A DNA stretch of 64,000 bases, taken from assembly GCA_045807765.1 (NCBI GenBank), contig JBJMGU010000011.1, forward strand, positions 1-64,000, read 5' to 3'. The stretch is from DATENM01 sp045807765 (GTDB lineage Bacteria; Acidobacteriota; Blastocatellia; UBA7656). Position 1 is the first letter of the stretch. Each line of letters opens with the position of its first letter. Below are positions 9,257 through 18,168 of the stretch, one piece after another. The position numbers and the translations under genes were made by a program. The notes beneath the pieces were generated by a model. The model made no database searches. It saw only the letters and a program-made list of their open reading frames with translations, and had not been told where the DNA came from.

Positions 9257-11161
9257 TCAGACGGATTGTACGAGCAGAGGGGCAGATTGAGTCGCCGCAA
9301 GAGCATCGCTCGCGGCGCTGCGTTCATGTCTGAGCCACGATTCCAGAACGTAGCTGTACCACAACTGATTCGGCGCAAAGCCTGCGCGCCCGGCTTTGTC
9401 TAACTCGGTGAGCAAGCCGTCCGAGCGCAGCCAGCCTTCGCTTGCCAGCAGGCTATCGGTGAAGCTAGTGGCAACGCGTTCGCGCCAGCGGTCGGCAAGC
9501 CAGCGCTGCACAGGGATGCCAAAGCCGCGCTTGCGCCCGCGGGCGACGCGCTCGCCGAGATGCCGCCGGGCAAGCTCGCGCAGGATGGCTTTCAGTTGGC
9601 TGCCGTGCAGCCGAACGGCGAAGGGCAAGCGGGCGGTAAACTCCCAGAGCGGTGTGTCGAGGAATGGCGAGCGTGCTTCGACCGAATGATGCATAGTCGC
9701 GCCGTCCACTTTGGTCAGGTATTCGCCCGTGAAGCGCGTGTCGCGGTCGTAGAGCAAGAACTCCGCAAGCAGGCGGCGCGCCGATTCGATTGACCGGGGG
9801 ATGGCCTGCTGGTCTATGGTCGCATCCTGCAATCGCGCGCCGAGCAAGCCGGCGCGCTGATACATCTGCAAGCCGTCGCGCGCCTGCGCCACACTGCCGA
9901 GCCCGCCGGTCGCGTAATCAATGAACGAGGCGGCGCGGCCCATCGGCCCGATGCGCGGCACACGGTCGCGCAACGCCAGCCACCACTTGTTGCTCTGATC
10001 CGGCAGGCGCGCGGCCAGCCGCTCGGCCATCCAGAAATGTTTGTGGCCTTCGTAACCGAGAAAGACATCATCGCCGCCGTCGCCGGTCAGCAGCACTTTC
10101 GCCGATGGCGCAACCGCTTCGGAAACGCGCAGCATGCCGAGCGCCGAGGCGCAGGCGAACGGCTCGCCGTAGGCGCTGACCAGCTCGGTCACGTCGGGCG
10201 CCTGCGCGGCTGAAACTTCGACGACGCGGTGATTCAGCTTGAGCGCCCGCGCCGTCGCCACAGCGTCAGCCGCTTCATCCCACACGTCGCCCGGCGTGCT
10301 GACCGTGTAAGCCGTGACCTGTGCGCCGAGCTTCGCCGTCGCCCAGCAGACGAGGCTCGAATCGACGCCGCCGCTGAGCAGCGCGCCGACCGGCACATCG
10401 GCATAGAGACGTGCCGCGACCGCGTCGAGCAACAACCGCTCAGTCTCTTCGACCGCATCACGGAACGAGATGGACGAGTCGGCGTCTACGGTGGGCAGTT
10501 GCCAGTAAGCGCGTGTCTGAAGGTGGCCGCCGGCAAACTCGACAATCGCACCGGCGGGTACTTTGATGACGTTCTTATAGATCGAGCGCGCGTCGGTGAC
10601 AAAACCGAAGTGGAGGAACTCGGCAACGGCGCGCTCGTCAATCTCGCCGGCAAGCCCGGCGTCGCGCAACGCCCGCGCCGTCGAAGCAAAAGCCAGTTGG
10701 CCATCGCACAGACTGTACAGCAACGGCTTGACGCCGAGGCGGTCACGCACCAGATAGAGCTTGCGGGTTGGGTTGTCCCAGAGGCCGAAAGCGAACATGC
10801 CGCGCAGTCGGGCCACAAGATTTTCAAGGCCCCACTCGCGGTAGCCATGCAGCAGGACTTCGGAATCGGTGTGGCTGCGGAAGCTATAGCCGCGTGCGAT
10901 GAGATCATCGCGCAGCTCGCGGAAGTTATAAATCTCGCCGTTGAAGATGACGCCAACTTCGCCGTCATTAGAGAGCAGCGGCTGGCGGCCCGCGGCGCTC
11001 AGATCGATGATCGCCAACCGGCGATGCCCAAGCGTCGCGTCGGGCCAGCTTTCTAATCCTTCGCCGTCCGGCCCGCGACGCGCTAAGGACGCGAGCATGC
11101 GCCGCGCCGATGATTCACGCGTGGAGGGATCACCCCCGACGATGCCCGCGATGCCGCACAT
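9257..11161 (-). CDS. asnB: glutamine-hydrolysing asparagine synthetase-type amidotransferase
   Basis: A 634-residue two-domain enzyme. The N-terminal class II glutaminase domain begins MCGIAGIVGG (nucleophile Cys2) and contains RRGPDGEG, GHRRLAIIDLSAAGRQP and FNGEIYNFRELRDD. The C-terminal ATP-pyrophosphatase domain has the P-loop-like LLSGGVDSSLV near residue 265, and LLTGDGGDDVFLGYEGHK and EARSPFLDTPLWEF further on. It starts 3 bases after the stop of another asnB-like gene, so translation is probably coupled. Asparagine synthetases are recurrent in exopolysaccharide loci, where some are thought to amidate uronic acids or form amides on sugars. This copy is less canonical than the next gene, so a glycan role is plausible, though plain asparagine synthesis is not excluded. 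Confidence 0.92.
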   Translation of the reverse strand: MCGIAGIVGGDPSTRESSARRMLASLARRGPDGEGLESWPDATLGHRRLAIIDLSAAGRQPLLSNDGEVGVIFNGEIYNFRELRDDLIARGYSFRSHTDSEVLLHGYREWGLENLVARLRGMFAFGLWDNPTRKLYLVRDRLGVKPLLYSLCDGQLAFASTARALRDAGLAGEIDERAVAEFLHFGFVTDARSIYKNVIKVPAGAIVEFAGGHLQTRAYWQLPTVDADSSISFRDAVEETERLLLDAVAARLYADVPVGALLSGGVDSSLVCWATAKLGAQVTAYTVSTPGDVWDEAADAVATARALKLNHRVVEVSAAQAPDVTELVSAYGEPFACASALGMLRVSEAVAPSAKVLLTGDGGDDVFLGYEGHKHFWMAERLAARLPDQSNKWWLALRDRVPRIGPMGRAASFIDYATGGLGSVAQARDGLQMYQRAGLLGARLQDATIDQQAIPRSIESARRLLAEFLLYDRDTRFTGEYLTKVDGATMHHSVEARSPFLDTPLWEFTARLPFAVRLHGSQLKAILRELARRHLGERVARGRKRGFGIPVQRWLADRWRERVATSFTDSLLASEGWLRSDGLLTELDKAGRAGFAPNQLWYSYVLESWLRHERSAASDALAATQSAPLLVQSV

Positions 11162-11164
11162 AGA

Positions 11165-13129
11165 TTACGCTTCCGCTAACGCCGGAGCGCCGATGCTGAG
11201 ACCGTCGAGCGTCAGCTTCTTAGCGCCGGCGAAGGCCGGTTCCGGTTGATGATCGATAAACGAGCGATGCCACAGTTCCAGCATCAGCAGGCTCCAGAGA
11301 TGGCGCGAGTTGTCGCGCCGCCCGCTCAGATGCTCGCTCAGGATGGCGCTGACCACCTGCTGGTCGAAGTAGCCGCGCTGCCGCGTGCGGCTCTCGGTCA
11401 GCGTTTCGATGACCATCTCGCGCAGGTCTTCCCTGAACCACTTTTGCATCGGCACGCCGAAGCCTTGCTTCGGGCGATGGATGATCTCGTCGGGGATCAG
11501 GCCGCGCATGGCGTGCTTCAAGATGCTCTTGGTCTCGGCGCCGCGCAGCTTGAAGAGCGCCGGAATCTGCTGGGCGAACTCAATCAGCTTATAATCGAGC
11601 AGCGGCTCGCGCGCCTCGATTGAATGCGCCATGCTCATGCGATCCACCTTTGTCAAAATATCGCCGGGCAGGTAGGTTTTGCTGTCGAGGTAGAGCAGGT
11701 GGTCGAGGCGCTCGCTTGAGCCGGGCGCGTCAAAAAACTTGTTGAACTTGTCCGTTGCATTGTAACGCGACAGGGCGCGGCGAAATTCATTCGACAGCAG
11801 TTGCTGTTTCTTCTCTTCGTCAAAGCACGAGATGCTATCGATGTAGCGGGCGCTCGGGTCGAGCGCGACGTTGCGCAGGTAGTTCTTGCCGTATGCATGA
11901 CGCGGCAGCCAGCGCGCCGCGGGCAGCATCAGGTGGCGGCGGAAGAAGCCGGGCAGGCGCTCGAATCGCTCGCGCTGGCGATCAATCAAGTAGCGTTCGT
12001 AACCGGCGAACAGCTCGTCGCCGCCGTCGCCCGACAGCACCACCGTGACATGCTCGCGCGCCATCTTCGAGACAATGTAGGTCGGCACGCTCGACATATC
12101 GGCGAACGGCTCGTCGTGGTGCCAGACGATCTCTTCGACGATGCGACAGACGTCCGGGGTGACGATGAATTCGTGATGGTCGGTGTTGAAGTGATTCGCC
12201 GCGATGCGCGCATAGTGCAGCTCGTCGTGCGAAGATTCCGTGAAGCCGATGGAAAAGGTCTTCACCGGGCGATCCATCGCGCGCGCCATCATCGCCACGA
12301 CTGTCGAAGAATCGATGCCGCCCGAAAGGAAAGCCCCTAGCGGCACGTCGCTCATCAAGCGGATGCGGACGCTTTCGGCGATCAGCTCGCGCAGCCGCTC
12401 AATGTAATAAGCTTCGCTTTCAATCTTGGCGTCAGGGTCGGGCTCGGGATAGTCGAAGTCCCAGTAGCGGCGCGTCACCAGGAAGCCGTCTTTGAATGTC
12501 AGCGTGTGACCGGGCGGCAGCTTGCGGATGCCGCGAAACGCTGTCTGCGGGTCGGGCACATAGCTGAAGGAGAGGAAGTCGGAGATGGCTTCAAGATTGA
12601 CGGCGCGCGGCACCTCTGGGTGTTGCAGCAGCGACTTGATTTCGGAGCCGAAGACCAGCCGGTCACCGATGAGCGCGTAGTGCAGCGGCTTGACGCCGAC
12701 GCGGTCGCGGGCGATGAAGAGCTTGCGCTCGCGCTTGTCGTAAATCGCGAAAGCGAACATGCCGCGCAGACGTTCGACACACGCTTCGCCCTCTTCTTCG
12801 TAGAGGTGAATGATCGTTTCGGTGTCGGTGTTGGACTTAAAGTTGTGGCCGCGGCGGATGAGATCGTCGCGCAACTCGCGGTAGTTGTAGATCTCGCCGT
12901 TGAAGACAATCCACATGGAACCGTCTTCGTTCGAGATCGGCTGATGGCCGGTGAATAGATCGATGATCGAAAGCCGCCGCATGCCGAGGCCGATCCCATC
13001 TTCGATGAAGAAGCCTTCGTCGTCCGGGCCGCGATGCTCGATGACATTGCACATGCGCGCCAGCAGATCACGTTGCTCGGCAGGCGCGAGACTTTCCCGC
13101 GGTTCAAAAAATCCGGCGATACCGCACAT
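11165..13129 (-). CDS. asnB: glutamine-hydrolysing asparagine synthetase
   Basis: A 654-residue full-length AsnB. It starts MCGIAGFFEP (Cys2 nucleophile) and carries EHRGPDDEGFF, GMRRLSIIDLFTGHQPISNE, VFNGEIYNYRELRDD and RDRVGVKPLHY in the glutaminase domain. The synthetase domain has AFLSGGIDSSTVVAMMAR, VVLSGDGGDELFAGYERY and KVDRMSMAHSIEAREP. This resembles the type linked to exopolysaccharide and exosortase-associated loci (about 630-655 residues) more than the shorter housekeeping AsnB of enterobacteria. No exosortase is visible in the window. It sits 14 bases downstream of a methyltransferase and 3 bases before a paralogue in the same direction. All catalytic motifs look intact. Confidence 0.93.
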   Translation of the reverse strand: MCGIAGFFEPRESLAPAEQRDLLARMCNVIEHRGPDDEGFFIEDGIGLGMRRLSIIDLFTGHQPISNEDGSMWIVFNGEIYNYRELRDDLIRRGHNFKSNTDTETIIHLYEEEGEACVERLRGMFAFAIYDKRERKLFIARDRVGVKPLHYALIGDRLVFGSEIKSLLQHPEVPRAVNLEAISDFLSFSYVPDPQTAFRGIRKLPPGHTLTFKDGFLVTRRYWDFDYPEPDPDAKIESEAYYIERLRELIAESVRIRLMSDVPLGAFLSGGIDSSTVVAMMARAMDRPVKTFSIGFTESSHDELHYARIAANHFNTDHHEFIVTPDVCRIVEEIVWHHDEPFADMSSVPTYIVSKMAREHVTVVLSGDGGDELFAGYERYLIDRQRERFERLPGFFRRHLMLPAARWLPRHAYGKNYLRNVALDPSARYIDSISCFDEEKKQQLLSNEFRRALSRYNATDKFNKFFDAPGSSERLDHLLYLDSKTYLPGDILTKVDRMSMAHSIEAREPLLDYKLIEFAQQIPALFKLRGAETKSILKHAMRGLIPDEIIHRPKQGFGVPMQKWFREDLREMVIETLTESRTRQRGYFDQQVVSAILSEHLSGRRDNSRHLWSLLMLELWHRSFIDHQPEPAFAGAKKLTLDGLSIGAPALAEA

Positions 13130-13143
13130 CTCTAGCCCTCGCT

Positions 13144-14028
13144 TTACCTCTTGAGCATGATGATTGTGTCGCCGCGCTGTGTAAGGGCGAGGGCGCGCAG
13201 CCAGGGATTGAATTTCAGCCGGTCGGCCAGCCAGCGCTTCAAGCGGCTGCCGCTGACCCCCGGGTCGCGTGTGTCAATCAGATCGAGCAGCGAATAGAAC
13301 TGCGCGAATCCCGCCTCGCGCCCGAGCCGACACAACTGCGAGTAGGTGAACCAGTGGACCGCCGGCAGTTGCGTGTAATTGGCCAGGCGCGGGTCGTAGT
13401 GCAGGTGGTGATGCACCAGGCTTTCTTTGATAAGCGCGGGCAGCCAGTTGAAGAAGCGGAACATGAATTCCCCGTTGTCGCCGGTGATCGAGAAGCGGTA
13501 ACGGTTCGTCGTCGTGATAAAGGCGATGCCGCCGGGTGCCAGCACGCGGTACATCTCGTCGAGGCTGCGCGTCGGCGACACGACATGCTCAAGCACGCTG
13601 TCACAAAAGACGATTTGCTGCGAGGCGTCGGCTACGGGGATGCGCTCGGCAGCGCCTTCCATCACATGCACCATGTCGTTCAGATATTCGCGCGCCGCTT
13701 CAACGAACAGCGGCACGGGCTCGACGCCGATGGCGTTGAAGCGGCGTTCGAGCAGGTGCTTGACCGTCTGCGGGCGCGGCCCACAGCCGAGCACGACGAT
13801 GTTGCGCGCGCGCTCAAGATCGATCAGCCGGTTGAGCCGACCGAGCAAGCGGTCGAGACGCGGCGAGTCGTCGGGTTGCGCGTCGAGCGTCGCGGTGAAA
13901 TTTTTGAGCGCCAGGCGGTCGAGGCCGGGAAAGCCTTCGGCCAGCCGGCGGTCGGCATAAAGGTCACGCCGCGACACGGCTTCGGCAGGCAGCGGGTTGT
14001 CGGATACTTGCGTTAGGCTTTGCGACAT
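13144..14028 (-). CDS. class I SAM-dependent methyltransferase
   Basis: A 294-residue protein beginning MSQSLTQVSDNPLPAEA. Motif I appears as VVLGCGPRPQTVKHLL, motif II as AIGVEPVPLFVE, and the post-II region as IVFCDSVLEHVVSPTRSLDEMYRVLAPGG, which is the Methyltransf_11 signature. The open frame continues upstream to 14283, but that part overlaps the 3' end of the O-antigen-ligase gene by 178 bases and reads as Arg-rich shadow sequence, so ATG 14028 was chosen. It sits in the middle of the polysaccharide operon and probably methylates a sugar or lipid-linked intermediate. The substrate is unknown. Confidence 0.85.
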   Translation of the reverse strand: MSQSLTQVSDNPLPAEAVSRRDLYADRRLAEGFPGLDRLALKNFTATLDAQPDDSPRLDRLLGRLNRLIDLERARNIVVLGCGPRPQTVKHLLERRFNAIGVEPVPLFVEAAREYLNDMVHVMEGAAERIPVADASQQIVFCDSVLEHVVSPTRSLDEMYRVLAPGGIAFITTTNRYRFSITGDNGEFMFRFFNWLPALIKESLVHHHLHYDPRLANYTQLPAVHWFTYSQLCRLGREAGFAQFYSLLDLIDTRDPGVSGSRLKRWLADRLKFNPWLRALALTQRGDTIIMLKR

Positions 14029-14105
14029 AGCGGGTTCCAGTCCTTCAAAACCAGTAAATAACGAATGCGCCGGCTTCTTCAGGCCAGGGCGACGCGGCGC
14101 TTTTT

Positions 14106-15551
14106 TCAGGCACCGCGCGCCGACTGCCAGAGTGCGCCGTCGCCGGCGGTTGGCGGACTGGGGGCCTTGCTTGGACTCGCGCTGCTCGCCGCTTCGTCGC
14201 GATGAATGCGGCGCAGCGAGGCGGTGTAGGCGACGAGATAATAGAGATACCAGGAATATTCCGCCGACTGGAAAAAGCTGCACACCGCATACGAGATGAT
14301 CACCGCTTGCAAGCCGACGCTGACATAATAGGTCTCGCGCTCGGCGTCGCTCCAGTGGGCGCGGCAGACATAGGTGTCGCGCTCGATGCGCCTGAGCGAA
14401 CGCAGCGGCGCAAAGATCAGCACCAGATAAGCGGCAAAGCCGGCAATGCCCAGCTCGGCGGCGACTTCGATGTACGAGTTATGGGCCACCAGCCCGTGCA
14501 GCGAATAGATGCCATAGTTGCCGGCGCCGACGCCGATGATCGGGTGATGCGCGATCACGTCAATCCCGCGCGCCAGTAATTCCTGACGCTCCTGCGCCGA
14601 GTTCGTCTTGTCTTCGTTGGTATGCAGGATCGTGAAGATGCGGTCACCGTAGCCGCTCGGCATCGACACGACGAACGCCCCGGCAATCACCACGCCGGCG
14701 CAGAGCGTCACGAAACGTCTGCCGCGCCCGGCTTTCCACAACAGCACGCCGCCGATGGCGACCAGCCCAAGAAAACCGCCGCGCGAAAACGACACGATTA
14801 CCGCAAACGCCAGCAGCGCCGCGATCAGGAAGAACGCCAGGCGCTTGATCCCCCGGCTGGTCAGCCCGAAGACGACCGCAAACGGCATGATGAGATTGAC
14901 CGCCATAGCCAGTTCGTTGGGGTTTGAGAAGAAGGTGCCGTAGCCGGCGATGCGTACCAGCTCGCCCGACTGGTTGACGCCCGTAGCGCCGCGAAAATAG
15001 TTCAACACGGCGCTCGTGGCGACAAAGATGCCGCAGCAGATCAACAGCTTCATGAAGCCGCGCAGCCGCGCCCGCGTATCAATCAGGTTGAGCATCAGCA
15101 CGAAGATGGTGACGACTTTGAAGAACGAATCGCTCAAGGTTTCGATGCTGGTCTGCGGCGACACGGCGAGCGGCGTGAAGGCCAGGGCGAGCAGCACGAT
15201 GACCGCCAGCATCTTCATTTCGAGCGGCCAGATCGTCAATCCCTTGCCGCGCGAGAGCTGCGAGCCGAGGTAAGCCAGGATGGTGAAGATGGCGACAAGC
15301 TTGACGATCTGAAAAATCTCGAACGCGCCCGGCACCAGATCGTTCGGGCGGATGTAGAGCATCATCGTGAACAGGAACAAGCCGCCGAACGCCACGCGGC
15401 TTGAGCCGGCTTTCGTGGCCTTCTCGCCGGCTTCTGCTGCCGCGTCGCGAGCCGGCGTGGCGTCTTTAGATTGAACCGGGCGCACCTCGGCGTCGCCGCG
15501 CGCCTCGCGCCCGTCAAACAACACCCCCGCTTTGTTCTTGTCCGTGAGCAT
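14106..15551 (-). CDS. O-antigen ligase / Wzy-type polymerase family membrane protein
   Basis: A 481-residue protein with about ten hydrophobic segments, starting with a charged cytoplasmic tail of about 50 residues. The large periplasmic loop contains QERQELLARGIDVIAHHPIIGVGAGNYG and HGLVAHNSYIEVAAELGIAG. The GxGxxxF/Y plus HNxYIEV pair is the signature of the O-antigen ligase/Wzy superfamily. These proteins join undecaprenyl-linked repeat units into a polymer or ligate them to an acceptor on the outer face of the inner membrane. Together with the flippase encoded 9 bases upstream it indicates a Wzx/Wzy-type pathway. Whether it polymerises or ligates cannot be decided from sequence. Confidence 0.87.
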   Translation of the reverse strand: MLTDKNKAGVLFDGREARGDAEVRPVQSKDATPARDAAAEAGEKATKAGSSRVAFGGLFLFTMMLYIRPNDLVPGAFEIFQIVKLVAIFTILAYLGSQLSRGKGLTIWPLEMKMLAVIVLLALAFTPLAVSPQTSIETLSDSFFKVVTIFVLMLNLIDTRARLRGFMKLLICCGIFVATSAVLNYFRGATGVNQSGELVRIAGYGTFFSNPNELAMAVNLIMPFAVVFGLTSRGIKRLAFFLIAALLAFAVIVSFSRGGFLGLVAIGGVLLWKAGRGRRFVTLCAGVVIAGAFVVSMPSGYGDRIFTILHTNEDKTNSAQERQELLARGIDVIAHHPIIGVGAGNYGIYSLHGLVAHNSYIEVAAELGIAGFAAYLVLIFAPLRSLRRIERDTYVCRAHWSDAERETYYVSVGLQAVIISYAVCSFFQSAEYSWYLYYLVAYTASLRRIHRDEAASSASPSKAPSPPTAGDGALWQSARGA

Positions 15552-15560
15552 AAAACAAGG

Positions 15561-17087
15561 TCACTGCACTTCGGTTGCCGATGACAAGCCGAGGCGGCGC
15601 GAGCCTGAATGATAGATGCGCCGCAGCTCGGACTTCTCTTCGTCAGTCACCGCGCCGATCACGAAGGCGACGACCGCAAAGACCGCTCCGAATGCCGCCG
15701 AGCAGGCAATCAAGACGATCAGCACTCGCGCGTCTGTGAGCGCCGTCTTGACGAAGTAAGCCGCCGCTGCCGCCGCTGCCGTCGCCGCTGTCGTGCGCAG
15801 GATCGGCGCGAGCTGCGTGAGATGCGCCGGGCGCACGCCGAGCCGTCGTCCAATTTTGACCATCATCACCACGGTGTCGAATAACTGCGCGGCGACCGTG
15901 GCGATAATCGCGCCCATCAAGCCGCCGCTGCGGATGCCGGCGTAGAGCGCCAGCGCCGTCACAGGGATCATCACCAGTGACAGCTTCAGGCGATAGAATT
16001 TCAAATCATCGAACGGGCGCATGAATGCCGTGTAGACGCACAAGTACATCGGCAGCAGCATCAGGTTGATGGCAAAAATGTCGGCGCTGGCGGCGTAATC
16101 CCTGGTGAACAACAGCGTGATGATCTCGCGGCGCAGCACGAACATCAGCACATAGGTCGGCACATAAAAGAACGCCAGCTTGCGCATGGCGCTGGCCCAC
16201 AGGCTGATGACCTCTTCGCGCTCGCCCGCCGCATGCTTGCGCGCGACTTCGGGAAACAGAATGCTCACCACCGATTCGTAAAGAATCCCCAGCAGCGGCA
16301 GCTCGAAACAGCCGACGGCGTAGATGGCAAACAGTGCCGGCTCGAAGTAATGCGACACAAAGTAATTGTGCATGTCGGCTTGCAGGCCATAGGCCAGCGC
16401 CCCGAGGCCGAACGGCAGGGCGTTAGCGAACTGCGCTTTGAACAACTGCGGATCAAAGGCTCGCCAGAACGCGCCGTAACGCTTGCGCAGGTAGGTGAAG
16501 AGGATCACGCAAAGCACGAAGCCCTGCACTACTGCTGCCAGCACGATGGCCTGTATCGTCCCGAAGACGAGGCCGGCCATAATCAACAAGGCGCTCTTGG
16601 TGAACTGGATGACGACCGTGAAGGTCGAAGCTGAGCGCACGTCGCCGTCGGCTAGCGTTACGACTTCGAGCAGCGAGCCCATCAGCCATAGCAGAATGGC
16701 CGCGCCGACCAGCGGCACATAGGGCACCAGGTCGTCTGTCTTGAAGATGTGCGTGATCCATCGCGGGTAGATCGCAAACAGCAGCGCCATCGCGCCGCCG
16801 AGCGCCGCGTAAAAGACCAGCACGTTCATCACGACGTGCGGCTTGCGGTCGGGATAGCGCGGCAGGAAGTAGTAGATGCTGAGGCCGACTTGCAAGCCGA
16901 GCAGCGTCAGCATCGTGGTGATGACCTGGAAGGCCTGCTTGTAGAGTCCGAAGTCGGACTGGCTGAGGACGCGCACCAGCACCAGCGGCAGCGGCAGCGT
17001 CAGGGCATAGCCTGCCACCTTGGCGACCGCCAGCAACGCCGCGCGCTTGCTCAACGCGCCGTTTCCTTTGGGCTTATCCAAGCTCAT
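15561..17087 (-). CDS. Wzx-like polysaccharide flippase (MATE/MVF superfamily)
   Basis: A 508-residue polytopic membrane protein with 12-14 predicted membrane segments. The N-terminus (MSLDKPKGNGALSKRAALLA) leads into VAGYALTLPLPLVLVRVLSQSDFGLYKQAF, characteristic of RfbX/Wzx-like exporters, where xxFGLYxxxF follows the first helix. It should flip undecaprenyl-linked repeat units across the cytoplasmic membrane. The ORF is open to 17156, but ATG 17087 gives the natural family N-terminus and only a 14-base overlap with the polysaccharide deacetylase gene, implying translational coupling. The next gene downstream is the polymerase/ligase. Confidence 0.87.
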   Translation of the reverse strand: MSLDKPKGNGALSKRAALLAVAKVAGYALTLPLPLVLVRVLSQSDFGLYKQAFQVITTMLTLLGLQVGLSIYYFLPRYPDRKPHVVMNVLVFYAALGGAMALLFAIYPRWITHIFKTDDLVPYVPLVGAAILLWLMGSLLEVVTLADGDVRSASTFTVVIQFTKSALLIMAGLVFGTIQAIVLAAVVQGFVLCVILFTYLRKRYGAFWRAFDPQLFKAQFANALPFGLGALAYGLQADMHNYFVSHYFEPALFAIYAVGCFELPLLGILYESVVSILFPEVARKHAAGEREEVISLWASAMRKLAFFYVPTYVLMFVLRREIITLLFTRDYAASADIFAINLMLLPMYLCVYTAFMRPFDDLKFYRLKLSLVMIPVTALALYAGIRSGGLMGAIIATVAAQLFDTVVMMVKIGRRLGVRPAHLTQLAPILRTTAATAAAAAAAYFVKTALTDARVLIVLIACSAAFGAVFAVVAFVIGAVTDEEKSELRRIYHSGSRRLGLSSATEVQ

Positions 17088-18105
17088 ACTGCCGATCTGT
17101 GGCGAGGCCGGCGGACGAATCGCGCCCGCGCAACAGGGCGGCCTTGACCTTGGCAAAACCGCTGGTGTTTTGGATGAAATGGGGCAGGTCGTATTCTGAG
17201 TGAATGCGTTTGAGCGCCAGCGGGTTGCTGTGGCGGTCGTTGAGGCCGCTCTCGACGGTGACGGCGCAGATATAACCGGCGCGCTCGACTTCGCGCATCA
17301 CGGCGTCATTGTAGTTGCCGTTGGGATAGCAGAAGAGTTCGACCGGGCGGCCCGTTTCGGCGGCGATGCGCTGGCGCGATTCAATCAGCTCGCGGCGCAG
17401 ATGTTCGAGGCTGACGTTTGGCAGGATCGGGTGGGTCGCCGTGTGCGAGCCGATCTCGATGCCGCCCTGGCTCATCTCGCGTATCTGCTCCCAGGTCACC
17501 GAGGTATATTCGCGCGGCGGCGCTACCGGCAAGTCAACCTCGAAGGCCGCCGCCATGCGCGAGATGGCCGCTTCTTTGGCGTTGTCAGGGATGGCCTTGA
17601 GCAGCGAATTAACTTTGTCGGCAGCACGGAAGATCGAATCGGTTGCCTCGAACTCAATACAGAAGTCGCGCCCGTCAAGCGTGCCTTCGATGGTGCGAGC
17701 GCCGGCGCGCGCCACCAGATAGCGCAGCTTGTCGGTCCACAACCATTTCTTCTGATCAACAAAATCGGTGACGACAAAGATCGTCGCCGGTAATTGGCGC
17801 TGGCTGAGCAGCGGGAAAGCGATTTCGTAAGCGTCGCTGTAACCGTCGTCAATGGTGATCGCCGCGACATTGGCCGGCAGGCGTCCGTCCCTGAGCCGTT
17901 CGGCAATCAGCGACAGCGGCACGACCTCGTAATGGCGCGTCAGGTAATCGAGCTGTTCGGCAAAAGCGCACGCCGCCGTCTTGGCATCGGGGTCGCTGTG
18001 CGTAAAGCGATGGTAGGTAACGATCAGCGCCTTGCCGCGGTTGACAAGTCGGAAAGGCGCGAAGAACCCCATCGCCTGCATGACATTGAGTACTTCTTGT
18101 TTCAT
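17074..18105 (-). CDS. polysaccharide deacetylase family protein (NodB homology domain)
   Basis: A 343-residue protein. The NodB homology domain shows motif 1 as AITIDDGYSDAYEIAF (catalytic and metal-binding Asp-Asp) and motif 2 as EIGSHTATHPIL (two zinc-binding His). FCYPNGNYND is the motif-3 equivalent. Enzymes of this group remove N-acetyl groups from hexosamine units of surface glycans. There is no clear signal peptide. It is the first gene after the promoter at 18125-18153 and probably opens the whole minus-strand polysaccharide operon. It overlaps the flippase start by 14 bases. The AUG lies close to the predicted transcription start and lacks a good Shine-Dalgarno sequence. Confidence 0.9.
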   Translation of the reverse strand: MKQEVLNVMQAMGFFAPFRLVNRGKALIVTYHRFTHSDPDAKTAACAFAEQLDYLTRHYEVVPLSLIAERLRDGRLPANVAAITIDDGYSDAYEIAFPLLSQRQLPATIFVVTDFVDQKKWLWTDKLRYLVARAGARTIEGTLDGRDFCIEFEATDSIFRAADKVNSLLKAIPDNAKEAAISRMAAAFEVDLPVAPPREYTSVTWEQIREMSQGGIEIGSHTATHPILPNVSLEHLRRELIESRQRIAAETGRPVELFCYPNGNYNDAVMREVERAGYICAVTVESGLNDRHSNPLALKRIHSEYDLPHFIQNTSGFAKVKAALLRGRDSSAGLATDRQYELG

Positions 18106-18124
18106 TTTAACAACAGACTCGTTT

Positions 18125-18153
18125 TTTATAGTTTAGCAGCCTTCCACCCGCAA
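18125..18153 (-). promoter_or_regulatory. sigma-70-type promoter of the polysaccharide operon
   Basis: On the minus strand, TTGCGG (18148-18153) and TATAAA (18125-18130) are separated by exactly 17 bases, and the deacetylase start codon follows about 20 bases after the -10 box. The site sits in the only clear gap (63 bases) between the GMC oxidoreductase gene and the polysaccharide operon. Activity is inferred from consensus alone. Confidence 0.55.
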
Positions 18154-18168
18154 GTGTTTTCTGATGAT

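Noticed and set aside
14029..14283. Upstream extension of the methyltransferase gene
   Set aside because: It overlaps the end of the O-antigen-ligase gene by 178 bases and has shadow-like composition; the Methyltransf_11 domain starts after 14028.
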